Shown here: in pieces, positions 23,721 to 37,500 of the stretch
Layout of the letters: the number at the start of each line of letters is the position of its first letter
How positions within the stretch are numbered: position 1 is the first letter of the stretch
DNA from: Tethya wilhelma
Lineage: Eukaryota; Porifera; Demospongiae; Tethyida; Tethyidae
Direction: 5' to 3'
Assembly (NCBI GenBank): GCA_964030475.1
Contig: CAXIPT010000002.1
Location: 3,368,998-3,432,997, forward strand
Length of the DNA stretch: 64,000 nucleotides
Program-made: the position numbers and the translations under genes
Notes under the pieces: generated by a model
The model's database searches: none
Seen by the model: the letters and a program-made list of their open reading frames with translations, nothing else
Told to the model about the DNA's origin: nothing

Positions 23721-24235
23721 ATTATTCCTTATGCCACATGCATGTGCTAGCTATGTCCTATTTTAATTATTGATTCGTAGAAAGAGACAGTTAAATAGTG
23801 CAGGTCATTGGTCTTACTTGAGTAGAACAGGCACATGATGGTATAACCACAATGCATCAGTGGGCAGGCAGCTTGCATAAAAGTATACTGCAGGCAAACA
23901 CTAATACCAATTGATTCAGAGGTCACTTGCGACAGTCTTAAATTCTAAATGCATACAATCACTAAATTCTTCCATGTTACGGATAAAATTGTTTATTTTT
24001 CAATCAGCCAATTATATGCATAGAGGATGCAATTAACCCATACCAACAAATAAACTTGACTTACATGCATTATACTCCCACATACACACATGACTGCATG
24101 ACTAGTGTTTCATATCAAAGTAGTATAGAATCAGGTCAGGAATTAGGGCTGAGCCAGAGCTTTGGTGCAAGACAATAAACACCATTGAAAAACTATCTGG
24201 GAAGCAGGAAATTATATAAAATTATATTGCCTAGT

Positions 24236-26917
24236 ATGGCCGGAGTTAGAAATGGAGACCAAGGTATCACAGACCACACGGGCTGCTTAAAGTTTGGAGA
24301 CCGTGTTCTAGTTTGTGTTAGAGGCATCATGGAGAGAGAATCAACAGCAACTGGTATGACCAAAGATGGGGACAAATACCTTTACAGGTAGGCTTAGTAA
24401 GAAATTAAAACAGAGATAAAGTTATTCAGAGCTTGTTTGTACACAGGATGAAAAATTAATAGTTTGTATTATAGCGATGCATGAGCTTAAGGACTGCATA
24501 TAGGGTTAATTGTGTATGCCAATTAGTTTTATAGACACACTAACAGTAACATATAATACTTAATCAAGAATTTGAGTGAACACTAAAATTTAATAATAAT
24601 GTTCAGTAAAAACTTGTAACTGACCGTTACTGGTATGAATACTGATTCATTGTCACACATAATTATTATGGTCCCATAATATGAGTCCTTTGACATTGTT
24701 ATAGGACGGATGGTAACCAACTGCAATTGAACTCAGCGGGAGCTGCTAATAGACCAACAATACGATGTAAGTCTGGATGACAAACATTTTAATGTAAACA
24801 AACCCCAAGAATAAAAATGTATACACAATTATGTCCTGTTAGACTATTTAGTCTGTTTAAAATCCATGAATTATGAATCATCTCAATAATTTTAGCTATT
24901 AAACTAGTAGTTTAATTACTCTCATACTATTCATTATGTGCCTTCTACATATGTGTGTAGCTTCGACGTTCAAAATAGTATCAACAAGAAAGCCTCACAG
25001 CGACTCACCAGTCTGTATAGGTGATGAATTACAGGTAATTATATTCTACATAAAGTGAATGTACATGTAGCTACTATAAACTTGGTTTATGCATACTGAT
25101 TAAGCATACACAATGTATCACATGCTCTATAGGTGACCACCACACAATTTTATATCATAAGATTCTTGTAAACAGCTTTAATGTTCTACTATAATATACA
25201 CACAACATTAACTTTGACAAGCAAGCAAGCATTCATGCATGGCATTACATGCATGGATATATTGTTTATCCCACTCATACAAGGCAAGCTAGGCAAACAA
25301 AAGTGCTTTACATTCACAAACACTATGTTAATTTTGTACTATAATATAGCTATATGCCATGATGAATATACACTCTTGCAATTCCAATAATTTATTCCAA
25401 ATTTTATTCAATCGATTTACGGTTCATTTTAATTCCCTCAATGCATAATAATTACAATACAGTTAGAACATTCCGTCACCAAGGATGTAGTAGCAATCGA
25501 CAGTAGCTCACCAGAGAGTTCATTTCACCACAACAGGGACTTAACAACCAGCGAACTACCAGTAAGATTTTAGACTAAGTATCAATACTGTACTGCATAT
25601 GACACAGTATGGATTAAAATCTTTGTTCATACATGTACAACGCTAACATGCAGGTCTACTTCAAAGATCAAAATGATGGGGATTCAATGTTAAGGGTTGC
25701 TCCTCAATTTAGAGACCAATCAGATGGAGACGAGGTAAGTCATAGTATAGCCATACGTATAATTATATAGTCAATGTTTGATACTTGGGTATCATAAATA
25801 ATGCTGTAGGTACACTACAGGGAGCAAGTGGTGCTAGAAGCTACAGAATCTAACAGAAACTCGGATGGAAATTCCTCACTAACAGTTGAATTGTATGTAG
25901 ATACACGTAGGATCAACTTCAGGCTCGCTTGATCTTCGACTCCCTTCTTNATCAACAAGAAAGCCTCACAGCGATTCACCAGTCTGTATAGGTGATGAAT
26001 TACAGGTAATTATTCTATATAAAGTGGATGTACATAACTTGGTTTATGCATACTGATTAAGCATACACAATGTATATCACATGCTGTATAGGTGATCACC
26101 GCACGATTTTATATCATAAGCTTCTTGTAAACATGCCCTAATGTTCATACTATATACACACAACATTAACTTTGACAAGCAAGCAAGCATTCATGCATGG
26201 CATTACATGCATGGATATTGTTTATCCCACTCATACAAAGCAAGGCAAACAAAAGTGCTTTACATTCACAAACACTATGTTAATTTTGTACTATAATATA
26301 ATAGTTATGCAAGATGAATATACACTCTTGCAATTCCTATAATAATTATATAATTTACTCGAATTTTATTCAATCGATTCACGATTCATTCTATAATTCC
26401 CTCAATGCATAATAATTACAATGCAGTTAGAACATTCTGTCACCAAGGATGTGGTAGCAATCGACAGTAGCTCGCCAGAGAGTTCATTTCATCACAACAG
26501 AGACTTAACAACCAGCAAACTACCAGTAAGATTATACACTAAGTATACCGCCATAACAATATGTACTGCATATGACATTGCATGGATTAAATTATTTATA
26601 CGTGTACAATGCTAACATGCAGGTCTACCTCAAAGATCAAAGTGATGGAGATTCAATCTTAAGGGTTACTCCTCAATTTAGAGACCAATCCGATGGAGAC
26701 GAAGTATACATGCAGTCATAGTATAGCCATATGTATATAGTCCATGTTTGATACTTGAGTATCATAAATAATGCTGTAGGTACACTACAGGGAGCAAGTG
26801 GTGCTAGAAGCTACAGAGTCTAACAGAAACTCGGATGGAAATTCCTCACTAACAGTTGAATTGTATGTAGATACACGTAGGATCAACTTCAGGCTCGCTT
26901 GATCTTTGGCTTCTTTT

Positions 26918-26960
<43 letters not shown>

Positions 26961-29900
26961 TATCATAAAGCCATGAACCTGACAATTTACTATCCTCTCG
27001 GAAAACTTCAAGATCTTCAGAAGATATAATCACAGTCAGCTATCAAACCAAGGTATACAATGCGTGGAAGCTAACTGATATAGATCAGTATTTTGATACT
27101 CTACTATAATACCATACAAATTTATTTGCATATATATCCACCATTAGACAAGCAGCTCAAGTCTTGAATGGTTACAAAACACTGGAAATATGTAAGCAGA
27201 TGTAAAACAATTAAGCATTGATTTCTACAAATAGCACTGTTGTACATTAAAAAATCAACCAGAAATAAACACATCTATACAGGTATATAAGCAGTCATGC
27301 CATTAAACTTCAGCCAATGCACACTTCAAACACAAGCATCGAGGTGCAGGTATCAGAGAGTGACCGGGATGAGACAGAAAGGGTCAGGAAACACACAGTG
27401 ACAGATTCAATTCATGCAAACGTACACCACAAATGCATATTTACATCATGCACACTCTTATTAAAATTTAATAGATTCAGCAAATTGATGAGGAAGAGTG
27501 CCAGTCTAACAGTGGTGGAAGTGACGACAATTCCTTTGAAAATGGCATGTGAGTCACCACTAATTTGACAGACTTAACTAATTTGAAAGTGAAATTGTAA
27601 CAGTTATATATAGCACTATGCTAGTGAGTATGAATTGAGATCTCTATTCTAGCTACATACATGATGATTATTGAATGGCATCAATCAATGCATTAGGTTT
27701 AGAAAGAAGTCTGTTACATTTAACCCAAGTACAGAGACATTAATGTCAGACACATTGGATCAGGTATGTAAACTTTAGGGCTAAATTAATTGATACAACA
27801 TGTACAGTCATATAAAAAACCTACAATAATTATTCTACAAACAAACATTACGCACGCCTCATAATAATTATTATAACAGCAAGATTCACAAGTTGAGAAC
27901 AAAGAAGAACAGGATAACCACAATGACAGACTTCAGGTTGCCACTGACAACACCAGTAATACAAATCAAAACAAGTAAGAAAAAAGTCTCAAATTCATAC
28001 TCACTTACAACCACATAAAGTACACGAGACAGTGAAATTATTGAAAAAAAATGGATACTTAATCCAATTGTATTTACAACGTACAAGCTAGGCTACACAA
28101 TAATTGACACACTATAAACAACAAAACATGCATGCCTATTATATCATGTGACATTGCACTTCAATCTGTGTATACAGACCTGCAAGCTTAGACACACAAC
28201 AGCAGCAGCAGCCACTAACACAACCTCCATCCTCACCATCACCACCCCAACCTCAAGAAGTCGATTCAGAACTCAAGATTGAAGAACACCCACAGGTATG
28301 TACATGCACTGTAAATTATATCAAGGTGTGATACACAACTTAAGCTATCATAAAAATAATGCCAATGAGTAATTCTGACACTGCATGAAATTTTTTACTA
28401 AACTTCCACAGCATGAGAAAAAGCCACAAGAATACATTGACCAGATAAAACGTCACATTGATTCGAGGCTCAAAGTGAAACTCCCCAAAGTCAAACTGAT
28501 CGAAAAACTCGAACCGATCTTGACAATCCTCAATGGACTGCAAAAAGACCTGTCGACAGATTCCACTGACCCTTGGGTCCAAGAGTTCGTTGCCACGCCA
28601 AACAGTGGACACGACGCACTGATTGATCTCATCCGTGACTTGATTGAAGAGCCAACATCCATGGAACGAAAGAACAAGAGGAAATACTCTGTACTGGAAC
28701 GAAGCTCGGTAAGTTGAAGAAAATAATGGTCCTGTGACTGAATCAGATATGCATTCTTCATGAATTCAGGATTAATGTATGTATGTATGTCCATTTTGCC
28801 ATTCAGGATTGTCTGGATGCTGCATTGCTGTGTTTACAATCACTGATTAAATATGAGGTAAAATAATTAAGAAGTTCTTTGATATAGGCCTAGATGTAGT
28901 ATTTTGAATCAGACTCTATAATACTGCATATCAAAGCTATAATACATGACATAAATTATTGTGTAACTTGAATGCTATATCTACATGCATGCAGACAGCA
29001 CTAAAGATCATCTTGAAGAGTTATTTCAGCTCACACCTGCTAGTTCAATGCCTCTACATCCCAACAGCATCATTCAGAGCAAAAACACTTGCACTTGAGG
29101 TTAGTTCATACATAACATACATATAAGGCTAGGGACCTGAGTGACTCGGTTTTTTGCCTGGCAATTTTAATTAGATACTTTAGTATATCTGAGCAAGCCA
29201 GGCATTGGGAGGGTTCTTTAGGTTTGGAATTGTTTGTAAAGAAAAATCATTCTGAATTTGCATTATAGATCCATGTAGGTATTATAGTAGTATTCCAGCT
29301 CAGCTACGTTATCACTCTGGTTGCTATGCATTTTGTAGATTTTGTCAATCTTTGTTCAAGCTGAAGATGCTAGAGGAAAAGTGATCGAAGCTTTTGATCA
29401 CTTCCGAACAGAAAGGAAAGAAAGAGTGAGGTTTGAAACACTCATAGACTCGCTTCAGCACAGAGGTACCCAATCCTCAGACACATCATACCAGGTTGGC
29501 CATGGCAATACTATAATTATGCTGAACTATATTGATCACAGTGAATTTTTAACCTTTCACAACTTAGGTAGCGGTGTTACACTTCATCAATGCTGTTGTG
29601 ACAACCGCTAAAGGAGTCAACGAAAAGATTTTCTATCAGCAACAGTTTTTGGATGCCGGATTCAGACCAAGAGAAATGGAAAACGTATATGTATACATAT
29701 ATGGGCTTCATTTATGCTATCATTTGCAAAGTTAGAATGGATTGATAATGAATACTTAATGGATAACTTTTTTAGGCGATGAGCGGTAAAGGTTTGGATG
29801 AACTCCAGGAATGGCAGGAAAGTTATGTGGATGTCCAAAGGTTTGTGGATGACTTGGAGAGGTGCAAGAGTGAAAATGAACAGTTGAGCATTGAGGTATA

Positions 29901-30757
29901 TGGCACCATGCTATGTGGCATTCGTGTGATCACACAATATGCAATTGTATGCACAGACTCAGTACTGCTAAACTATTGGTAATTACCGTGTATCTATAAT
30001 ATTATTTTAACTGTTCCTGTTTTATTTGTTTTTTCAGCTTTTGCTTACAAAGAAACAACTAGAAGAGGTATAATTAATTTTCAATTCTAAAACACATCAG
30101 TAGCTGAAACTGTACTGCATGCTTATTAGATTTTAGTTTAAGTTGAGCTTTTTTTTATCAATTTCAGTCAACCAAACAATGTGATAAACTAGAGAAAGAG
30201 ATTACCCTGCTCCAAGGAAAAGAAAAAATACTTCGTGATGAGGTATGTCACTTAATTTTTCATCTAGTAGCTAGCGTACATTATCTTGAGAGTTAGGGGA
30301 TATAGAGAGTCACACTAAGCAAAGAGTTGCTATAAAATGTGATTGTACTTGACAAAGTGTACCCGAATAGAGCTCTTGCAATCGACGTCATCAAAACCGG
30401 AAGCATTTTGAAATGATACTAGAATTAGTTATTTTTGCCAGACGGAAGTAAATGACAGCTGCCCGTTTCTCCGTATTACTCTGTACATTTTTGCCGTATA
30501 CGGAAGTGACTTATTTTACGTAATTGATAACAACTACATACACAGTTAAGACAGGCTCAGCAGTATCTTCACAAAGCAAAGTTGGACAGAGAATTTCTCA
30601 AAGACCAAACAAAAGAAGTAAGTAAAAATGAATACTTATCATCATGGTATGTCATCGATGGATTTTGTATACTCTATAGCTAATGCTGAAAGTTGACTAC
30701 CAAAATCCCGAAGATCTAAGGAGCTCTCCTAGATCATGGGGACACAGGAACTACTAA
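24236..30757 (+). CDS. Formin N-terminal-half protein (GBD/FH3-like, no FH1/FH2)
   Basis: Exons are 24236-24387, 24705-24766, 24961-25034, 25463-25561, 25654-25734, 25810-25892 (repeated after the N at 25950), 27013-27052, 27148-27191, 27283-27349, 27475-27548, 27697-27763, 27880-27974, 28178-28295, 28412-28708, 28807-28857, 28995-29099, 29339-29494, 29568-29684, 29776-29895, 30038-30067, 30168-30242, 30546-30617 and 30680-30757. Counting the duplicated block once gives 718 residues. The N-terminal third is beta-rich and unrecognised (LKFGDRVLVCVRG). A Gln/Pro-rich linker follows. Then comes an armadillo-type GBD/FH3 region as in diaphanous-related formins: KLPKVKLIEKLEPIL, WVQEFV, ALIDLIRDLIE, CLQSLI, VIEAFDHF, FETLIDSL, VAVLHFINAVV. 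Helical coils follow (LLLTKKQLEE, EKEITLLQGKE). A stop follows directly, without FH1 or FH2, so it could act as a regulator or decoy that binds Rho-type GTPases or formin tails (inference). Confidence 0.72.
24980..26920. repeat. Direct near-identical ~0.96-kb duplication around an N
   Basis: 24980-25949 and 25951-26920 agree almost base for base, with scattered substitutions and small indels, including three whole exons of equal size (99, 81, 83). The N at 25950 marks the joint. It is most simply two unmerged overlapping contig ends (allelic copies). Confidence 0.9.
26921..26960. repeat. (CA)n microsatellite
   Basis: About nineteen CA units in an intron of the formin-like gene. Confidence 0.9.
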
Positions 30758-31584
30758 GACCAACCAATTGAAGACTATATATCACTACTAAATAAACTAA
30801 AAATAACCTTTATTGTACCAAATACAACACCATTATCATTTGTATATTGTATTACATAACCAGTTAGAGATAGGTATTTCATATAGCAGATCGTAGCTAG
30901 TAATCTAAGGACTCAAAAACATAATATGGACTTAGTCTAATAAGAATACACTGACTAAATAAAACTTTTGTGATAACAATAATTCAGAGTTTACGATAAT
31001 GATACAAGATTATTGTCATTAATATAATTGTCATCACATGTAACATAATACTACTGCATGATCTATTGTAAAATGTTTAACCAATTTTGTCAAGTATGCT
31101 ATTATAGTACAATGAACAGTATTAGTCTGAGATTTTTTTGTTACTTGGAAACTATTTACTAGTTCACCCTTTTTCCTCTTGGCTTGGCTTAATTGTTTGG
31201 TTTGCATGGAGACACTTGCAAGCAACTCCCCCAATGGGAGTAATTTTGTTTATCCAATGAAGAAGCAACTACTGTGTAAGAGTCAACTTAAACGGCATAT
31301 GAAATCTTCCAAAAAGAGAAGTAAGATGCACATGCACCATCACCTCAGCGTGCAAAGAATCAATGACTCACAAAAGCTTCATAAACCACAACACCTTGTT
31401 TATGCTTCAAACGATAAAAATGCTATCCTATAGTCGTTCCTGTTCAGTCACACATAAAGACTAAGTTGCCACTCATCCAGCAAACAAGTATACTGCAGCA
31501 TTTTAACTGTGTGCAAGGATTTATAGCAACAATTGAGCTAAAGCTATTTGCATCAAAAATTTTCAAGACAAAGTGATCATTACA
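30758..31584. other. Intergenic spacer between formin paralogues
   Basis: A+T-rich, with no supported exon. A Lys/His-rich open frame near 31179-31433 has no splice or homology support. Confidence 0.4.
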
Positions 31585-34500
31585 ATGGCAAAGATTTATA
31601 AGGTAAACAGTAGAGGCAGTATAGTGCAAGAGGAACATGTGCCTGTGTGCTTTGGTGATAAAGTCAAGCTGCTGGTTACACCAGAGAAAGAAGCAAAAGA
31701 CAATGAATCAACATCAAAGTAAGAAACTTAGTTTCCCCTCAGAATGCATTCTATTGTAAATGAGTCAGTTCATGGCAAAGTTAATGTGTTGCTTTGAATA
31801 AAACTCAGAAGCAGTGACCTTGAGATGGACATTTTGCTGAATGAGCTTATTGGTGAAGCTGATGACTCCTCTCCTGAACGTAAGAATTTACGCTAACGAA
31901 GAGCATGCAACAGATATATGAATTTTAACAGAAGCATTAGAGCAATTGCACATGCACGTGCGCTGTGTACATACAGAAATGGTGTTTCAAGTACTTGATG
32001 GAAATGCAATGGAGAGCCAAAGTTTTTTCAATGATAGCACCCAACTCCAAGATGTACTGCAGGTATACTACTAGCTATAAAGGACATGAAGCATGTGCTG
32101 CATGCATGATTCATGGCGAAAGAATTGATCCTATGACATGTAAATGCATAAACAGTCACTAGAAGAAGGAGAAACCAATGATTTCGGGATGGGCATTGGA
32201 AGTGAAGAAACAAGTGGAAGTCATGGTTCCATATACTATGAAGAAAAAGTTCATGTGAGCTAGTGATATTATGACCATGACTGCATGACATTGTATATTC
32301 TCCATTAGGGCCTGTAGGGTCTCAAACTGAATAGATATATGGATAAGAGAAAACATGCTTTAATTCAAATTCTTTTGAAGAAGCAAATTTGTAGCACAAT
32401 TGAGTGTATGCAGTGGTCCATTTGTATCACAGCAACAATAATTAATGTACAATAGAACTCCATGCTCAGTTAGGTGAGCACAAAAAAAAACAACAGTTGG
32501 ATACAGCCATCGATCAGTTTGGAACACAATTAAGAGCCTATAAATCAGTGACAATTAGAGACCACCCTTTGTAGTCATAACTTTTCCACATTTACATGCC
32601 ACTAGAGTTAAGTGTGTTTGGACATAAATCACTCTTTACCGGCCATTAACACTACAAGGAAGTTATTAACCTTGAGAGCAATCAAGAGAAAACTTTCTTG
32701 GAAAAAGTCAATTATTAAGTTTTTGACAGTCCCCTATTGACTAGATTGCATCACAAGTGAACTTATGACATGCAATGTCATAATCACAAACTATGAAGAA
32801 CAACACTTCTAAGAAATGTTGTCGACTAGTGTCAGGGCTTGAAAATCCAAACTTGATTTAATAACATGTGTTTATACCCAGTATGATGTATTTTTGCTAT
32901 CATTGTATACAGTTGCAACATGTTGCCACAAAGAAATATGTTGCCTTCAGGAATGATGAGGAGGCCACTAATGGAGATCAACAAAGAGTACGTATATAGT
33001 TTGACTCACAGCATGACATTGTAATTTGTTGTGTACCAGTGATTGTATGAACTGCATGCATGTGATGTTTCTATACATTGCCATGCATTGCCTCCATACA
33101 TGTGCTTTGATAGGTTTACCTCAGAGAAGGTTTCGGGTCGGAGTGTGTCTTCAAACTGTTTACAATGAAGGAAGGATGCGCAATGCTAGACGAGGTAAAC
33201 CTAGACATAATAATTATTTATTATTAATACAAAAAAAAGTTAAAATTAGAGTCAATGGCTTATTTTTGCACCACGATTAAGGTTCTCTATGGATCACAAG
33301 TGATTTTCAAAACAACCGATTTTAATGCTAAAGTAGTCTTCACTGGAACATTGTAAGTAAACAAAAAATCATTGTATAAACTCTTCAGCTATAGTGCTAT
33401 AGCTGCATTGCCACTTGTAGCTACCTTTTTTAAAGTATTTCAATGCATTAAGCTGATACAATATCTTCATCATTCATTTATTATAATAAACATGCATGCA
33501 GCATCAAGCACGAACACAGTCAGCTATCATTGGAAGCTCATCTTGGAAGCAGACTTTCTGAATCATGTGGCACACTGGCTGATATACCAGAGGTCTTTGA
33601 AAGGAGCACAAACAATTCACCAGTAAATAGCTAGCTATAAACCACACACCCAAACATGAACTATTGATTGTACACATGTGTTCTACAATAGGAACCGGAA
33701 AATAGTGATCGTAATGAAGCTCCAGATGCAAATGCCACAGAAGTAACACTGCACAGTCAGGCTAATAATGGCAATGCTAGTGCTCCTCAAGCAACAGAAG
33801 CAATAACAAATGGCCACATGTAAGTCCAAGTATAGGTATATAAACCAACACACACTAGACCGTCTACGTAAGCACATAACTATTATAATAATGACAGATT
33901 GTGCATGCATATTGACACAACGCTCCTTCCATGCATACATGCAGCTAGCATTAATCGTATGTGTGTACATTTTGTATAGAAACAGTCTGAACCATTTGAT
34001 GACCTCTCCTTCTAATTCCATCACACCTGTTTCTCCACAAAATACAAACATTTCACAACCAACTCAGTTAGAAGTGGAGTCGCCTATTCAGGCTATTGCT
34101 GTGAAGGTGATAGAAATTCAATAAACGTTTGATTTGATGCTTGTCTATTCATTTTGTCATCATTATTCCAGCTCTCTACATGTGCATGCCACTGATTTTT
34201 TTATGCAGGTTCCAATGAAACCAAGCATGTGTGTGGAACAATTACAAAGGCATGTCAGTCCTAAACTAAAGATCAAACAGCCCAAAAAGAAACACCTCAA
34301 ACATCTCCAACCCATTCCAACACTCCTCCAAGACCTTCAAGATGAACTCAATGACGATACGTGGCTCATGGACTTTGTGAGTGAGACTAGTCAAGGTCAC
34401 ATGGCACTCATTGAGATGATCCAAGACCTGGTGGTCAATCCCACTGTGCCAAGCAAGAGGAAAAAACGGGCAAGGTATTCTGTACTGCAAAGAGAACCAG

Positions 34501-37500
34501 TAAGTCTGTGCACAAAAACATACTCATACACATGTATACAGTAACTCATTACAATAGTCAGTAAAATTTATGAGGTTTTGAGTCTTTTTTTCTGACCTTC
34601 TGTAGGACTACATAGACACAGCTCTTCAGTGTATGAAAGCACTTATGAGCAATAAGGTAAACATTAATTTTACTTCAACCAGCTATATATAGGCCGATAT
34701 TCACGAATAAATTTCTAAACAATTTAACAGGAAGGGAAGGCAGCTGTTCTTCGCCATGACTCCTCAAGTTTATACCAACAGCTTGGCTACTGCCTCTACA
34801 GACGAGGATGCATCGCCAAGACACTTGTACTTCAGGTACACACACACACACACACACACACACATTCAGTCTGGATTTATTATAGCCATAAAATGTAGTG
34901 TTTATTACAGAAATCCAGGAATTCAACTTTCGTAAACATCAGTTATCGTCTTTTATTATAGATCATGTCTTCCATAATGGACGCTGAGCATGGTCATTCC
35001 ATGGTGATAAAATTGCTCGACCACTTCAAAGTCTTGGGAAATGAAAAGAACCGTTTCAAAGTTGTTGTGGAGAGACTTGCAAAGAAAGATAGCAACAAAG
35101 ACACAGAGGAAAGATATCAGGTAAGGAAGGTATAAAATGGCCATCAATTTTTTGAATCGTGCAAGATATACCGTATAGCGGGAAATTTTCGTGGGGGAAA
35201 ATTTTTGCGTTTTCATCTTGAATAGAAATTCACGGGGAAAATTTTCGTGGATTGCGTCTCAACTATACGTGACAACCACATACCTTACAAATTTCGTGGG
35301 GGAAAATTTTCGCGGAAAGCTGCCAAACCGCGAAATTCGCAAAAATTTTTCCCCACGAAAATTTCCCGCTATACGGTAGTTGATCAAATCTAACCATGAT
35401 GCCCTAATTGTAGGTGGCTGCACTACACTTCCTTAATGGGGTGGTACAAAAAGCAGAGGGATTGAACACGAAAGTGTTTTACCAACAACAAATCCTCGAA
35501 GCAGGATTTGAGCTACAGCAGTTTGAATCGGTAAGTACAAATGTACAAAAAAATATTGTTACTAAATCATTAAGTATGCATGAGGAATGTTGTGGACAAT
35601 ATAGAGTGATGAAGATGTGATGTGTGAACTCAAAGTGTGGAGAGAAGGATTCATTGACGTTCAACAATGCATGGACAAGCAAGAGGAGTTACGTGGAAAC
35701 GTAGCAGAGGCAAAAGTAGAGGTTAGAAAAGCATACTGTACATCATTCTATAGCTAGTTTAAAATAATTGTGGTATGCTTTACAACGTCTTGGCATAATT
35801 ACTTGAGCTTGATCGAGTGTTAGTTCAAACAACAATCTATATTTTTCCAGATTGAAAAACTTAACGACAAGTTGAAGGAGTCTGGCGAGCAACAGAAAGT
35901 CATTGAAGCTGAAAAAAGAACAGTACATAACAAACTTATAATTATAATACAATAGTACTATAACAAACACACGTGTACACATACACACATACACACATAG
36001 GAAACTCTAAAGTCTGATGCACTAGAAATACAAGTCCGTACTTTGCAAGAAAAGGTCAGTAATCTATCTAGTGTAGCTCTAAACATGACAAATTAATTAT
36101 GAATGAAATCGAAACATCTTATACTTCAGCTCAAGCAAACACAAAGAAGTCTGAGATACAGTCTCTCATCCAAACAGGCAATGGTGAGCAATAATGATAT
36201 AGATTGACAATACATGCAGTCAAGTAATAACGCTTTCTCAATAAGATCCAGAAATTCTCAGTCCGGTTTAGAATCTAAGCAATTTAAGATATGCAAATGA
36301 TATGCACATATCTGTTCATTAATTGGTGGTACTACAACCATTTGCCTACAACAGGGTGTTTAGATTCTAAGCATTTAGAATCCGGACTCAGAAGTTTCCG
36401 GATCTTATTGAGAATGTGTTTAATGTAATATTAACATACGCACTGAGCATATTGATAAATGAATGGAAGTCAATCATGTATGATACCACTGATATACTCC
36501 ATGGAATGCCCATGAGTTCAAATATAGCTTAGAGGAAAAAGCATTTGACTAAAAATTGAAAGACTTGCAGGATTAAATTTCAAATCGATCCCAGCAGGAT
36601 TAANAACATAATGGTCTCCTACCACCCTCTGGTGGACTAGAATTAAGAGTTGAGTTACAAACTAACTTGTAAGCCATCATGCCTATCTCTGCTGACAACA
36701 TAATGGTCTCCTACCACCCTCTGGTGGACTAGAATTAAGAGTTGAGTCACAAACTAACTTGTAAGCCATCATGCCTATCTCTGTTGACAACATATAATGG
36801 TCTCCTACCACCCTCTGGTGGACTAGAATTAAGAATTGAGCCTCTGGTGGAGTGATGAACTAACTTGTAAGCCATCAATCATGCCTATCTGTGTCAAAAC
36901 AAAATGGCCCTCAGGTGGACTAGAATTACGAGCAAAAACAAACAAACAAACAAAAAAAAACAAAAAAAACAAAAAACTTATCCTTGGACAACCAGGACAA
37001 GGCCTCATGGTGAAGCCACATGGACCATCCACCAGACAAGAGATATTATGTATAGCCAGTCGCCACAAGAATGACCTGAACTACACCAGTGGGTGAAGCG
37101 TGCAGGTGGGAGGATAGGTATGCCTCATTGACCACGGAATAAATCCATACATACTAACATGTACATGCATGTAATGTACATGTACATGCATGTATTGTAC
37201 ATGTACATGCATGTATTCGGACATATAGCATGCATGCCATAAACATGTATGTATACATAAAAATTTACATAAAGTGGATGTTAAGGGATATTACGTGTGC
37301 AGAAGCTATTTCTTCTGTAGACACAATAAACAGAGCGTGAAACCACAACTTGATGGAGTGAACATAATATCGTTCATGTGCTGGAACAAATCCTCTTGTG
37401 AGGTAAGCATAGAGGTGGTGTGAAATTGAACAAAATTTCAATGCACGTGCCTGGAAAATCATCAGAAACAATCTTGAGATCTAGCTGGGATTTGAACCCA

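Noticed and set aside
25951..26920. A second, internally duplicated formin-like gene
   Set aside because: Near identity with 24980-25949 and the N between them favour unmerged assembly overlap over a real duplication.
31179..31433. Lys/His-rich 84-codon frame between formin paralogues
   Set aside because: No splice context or homology. It lies in ordinary A+T-rich spacer.
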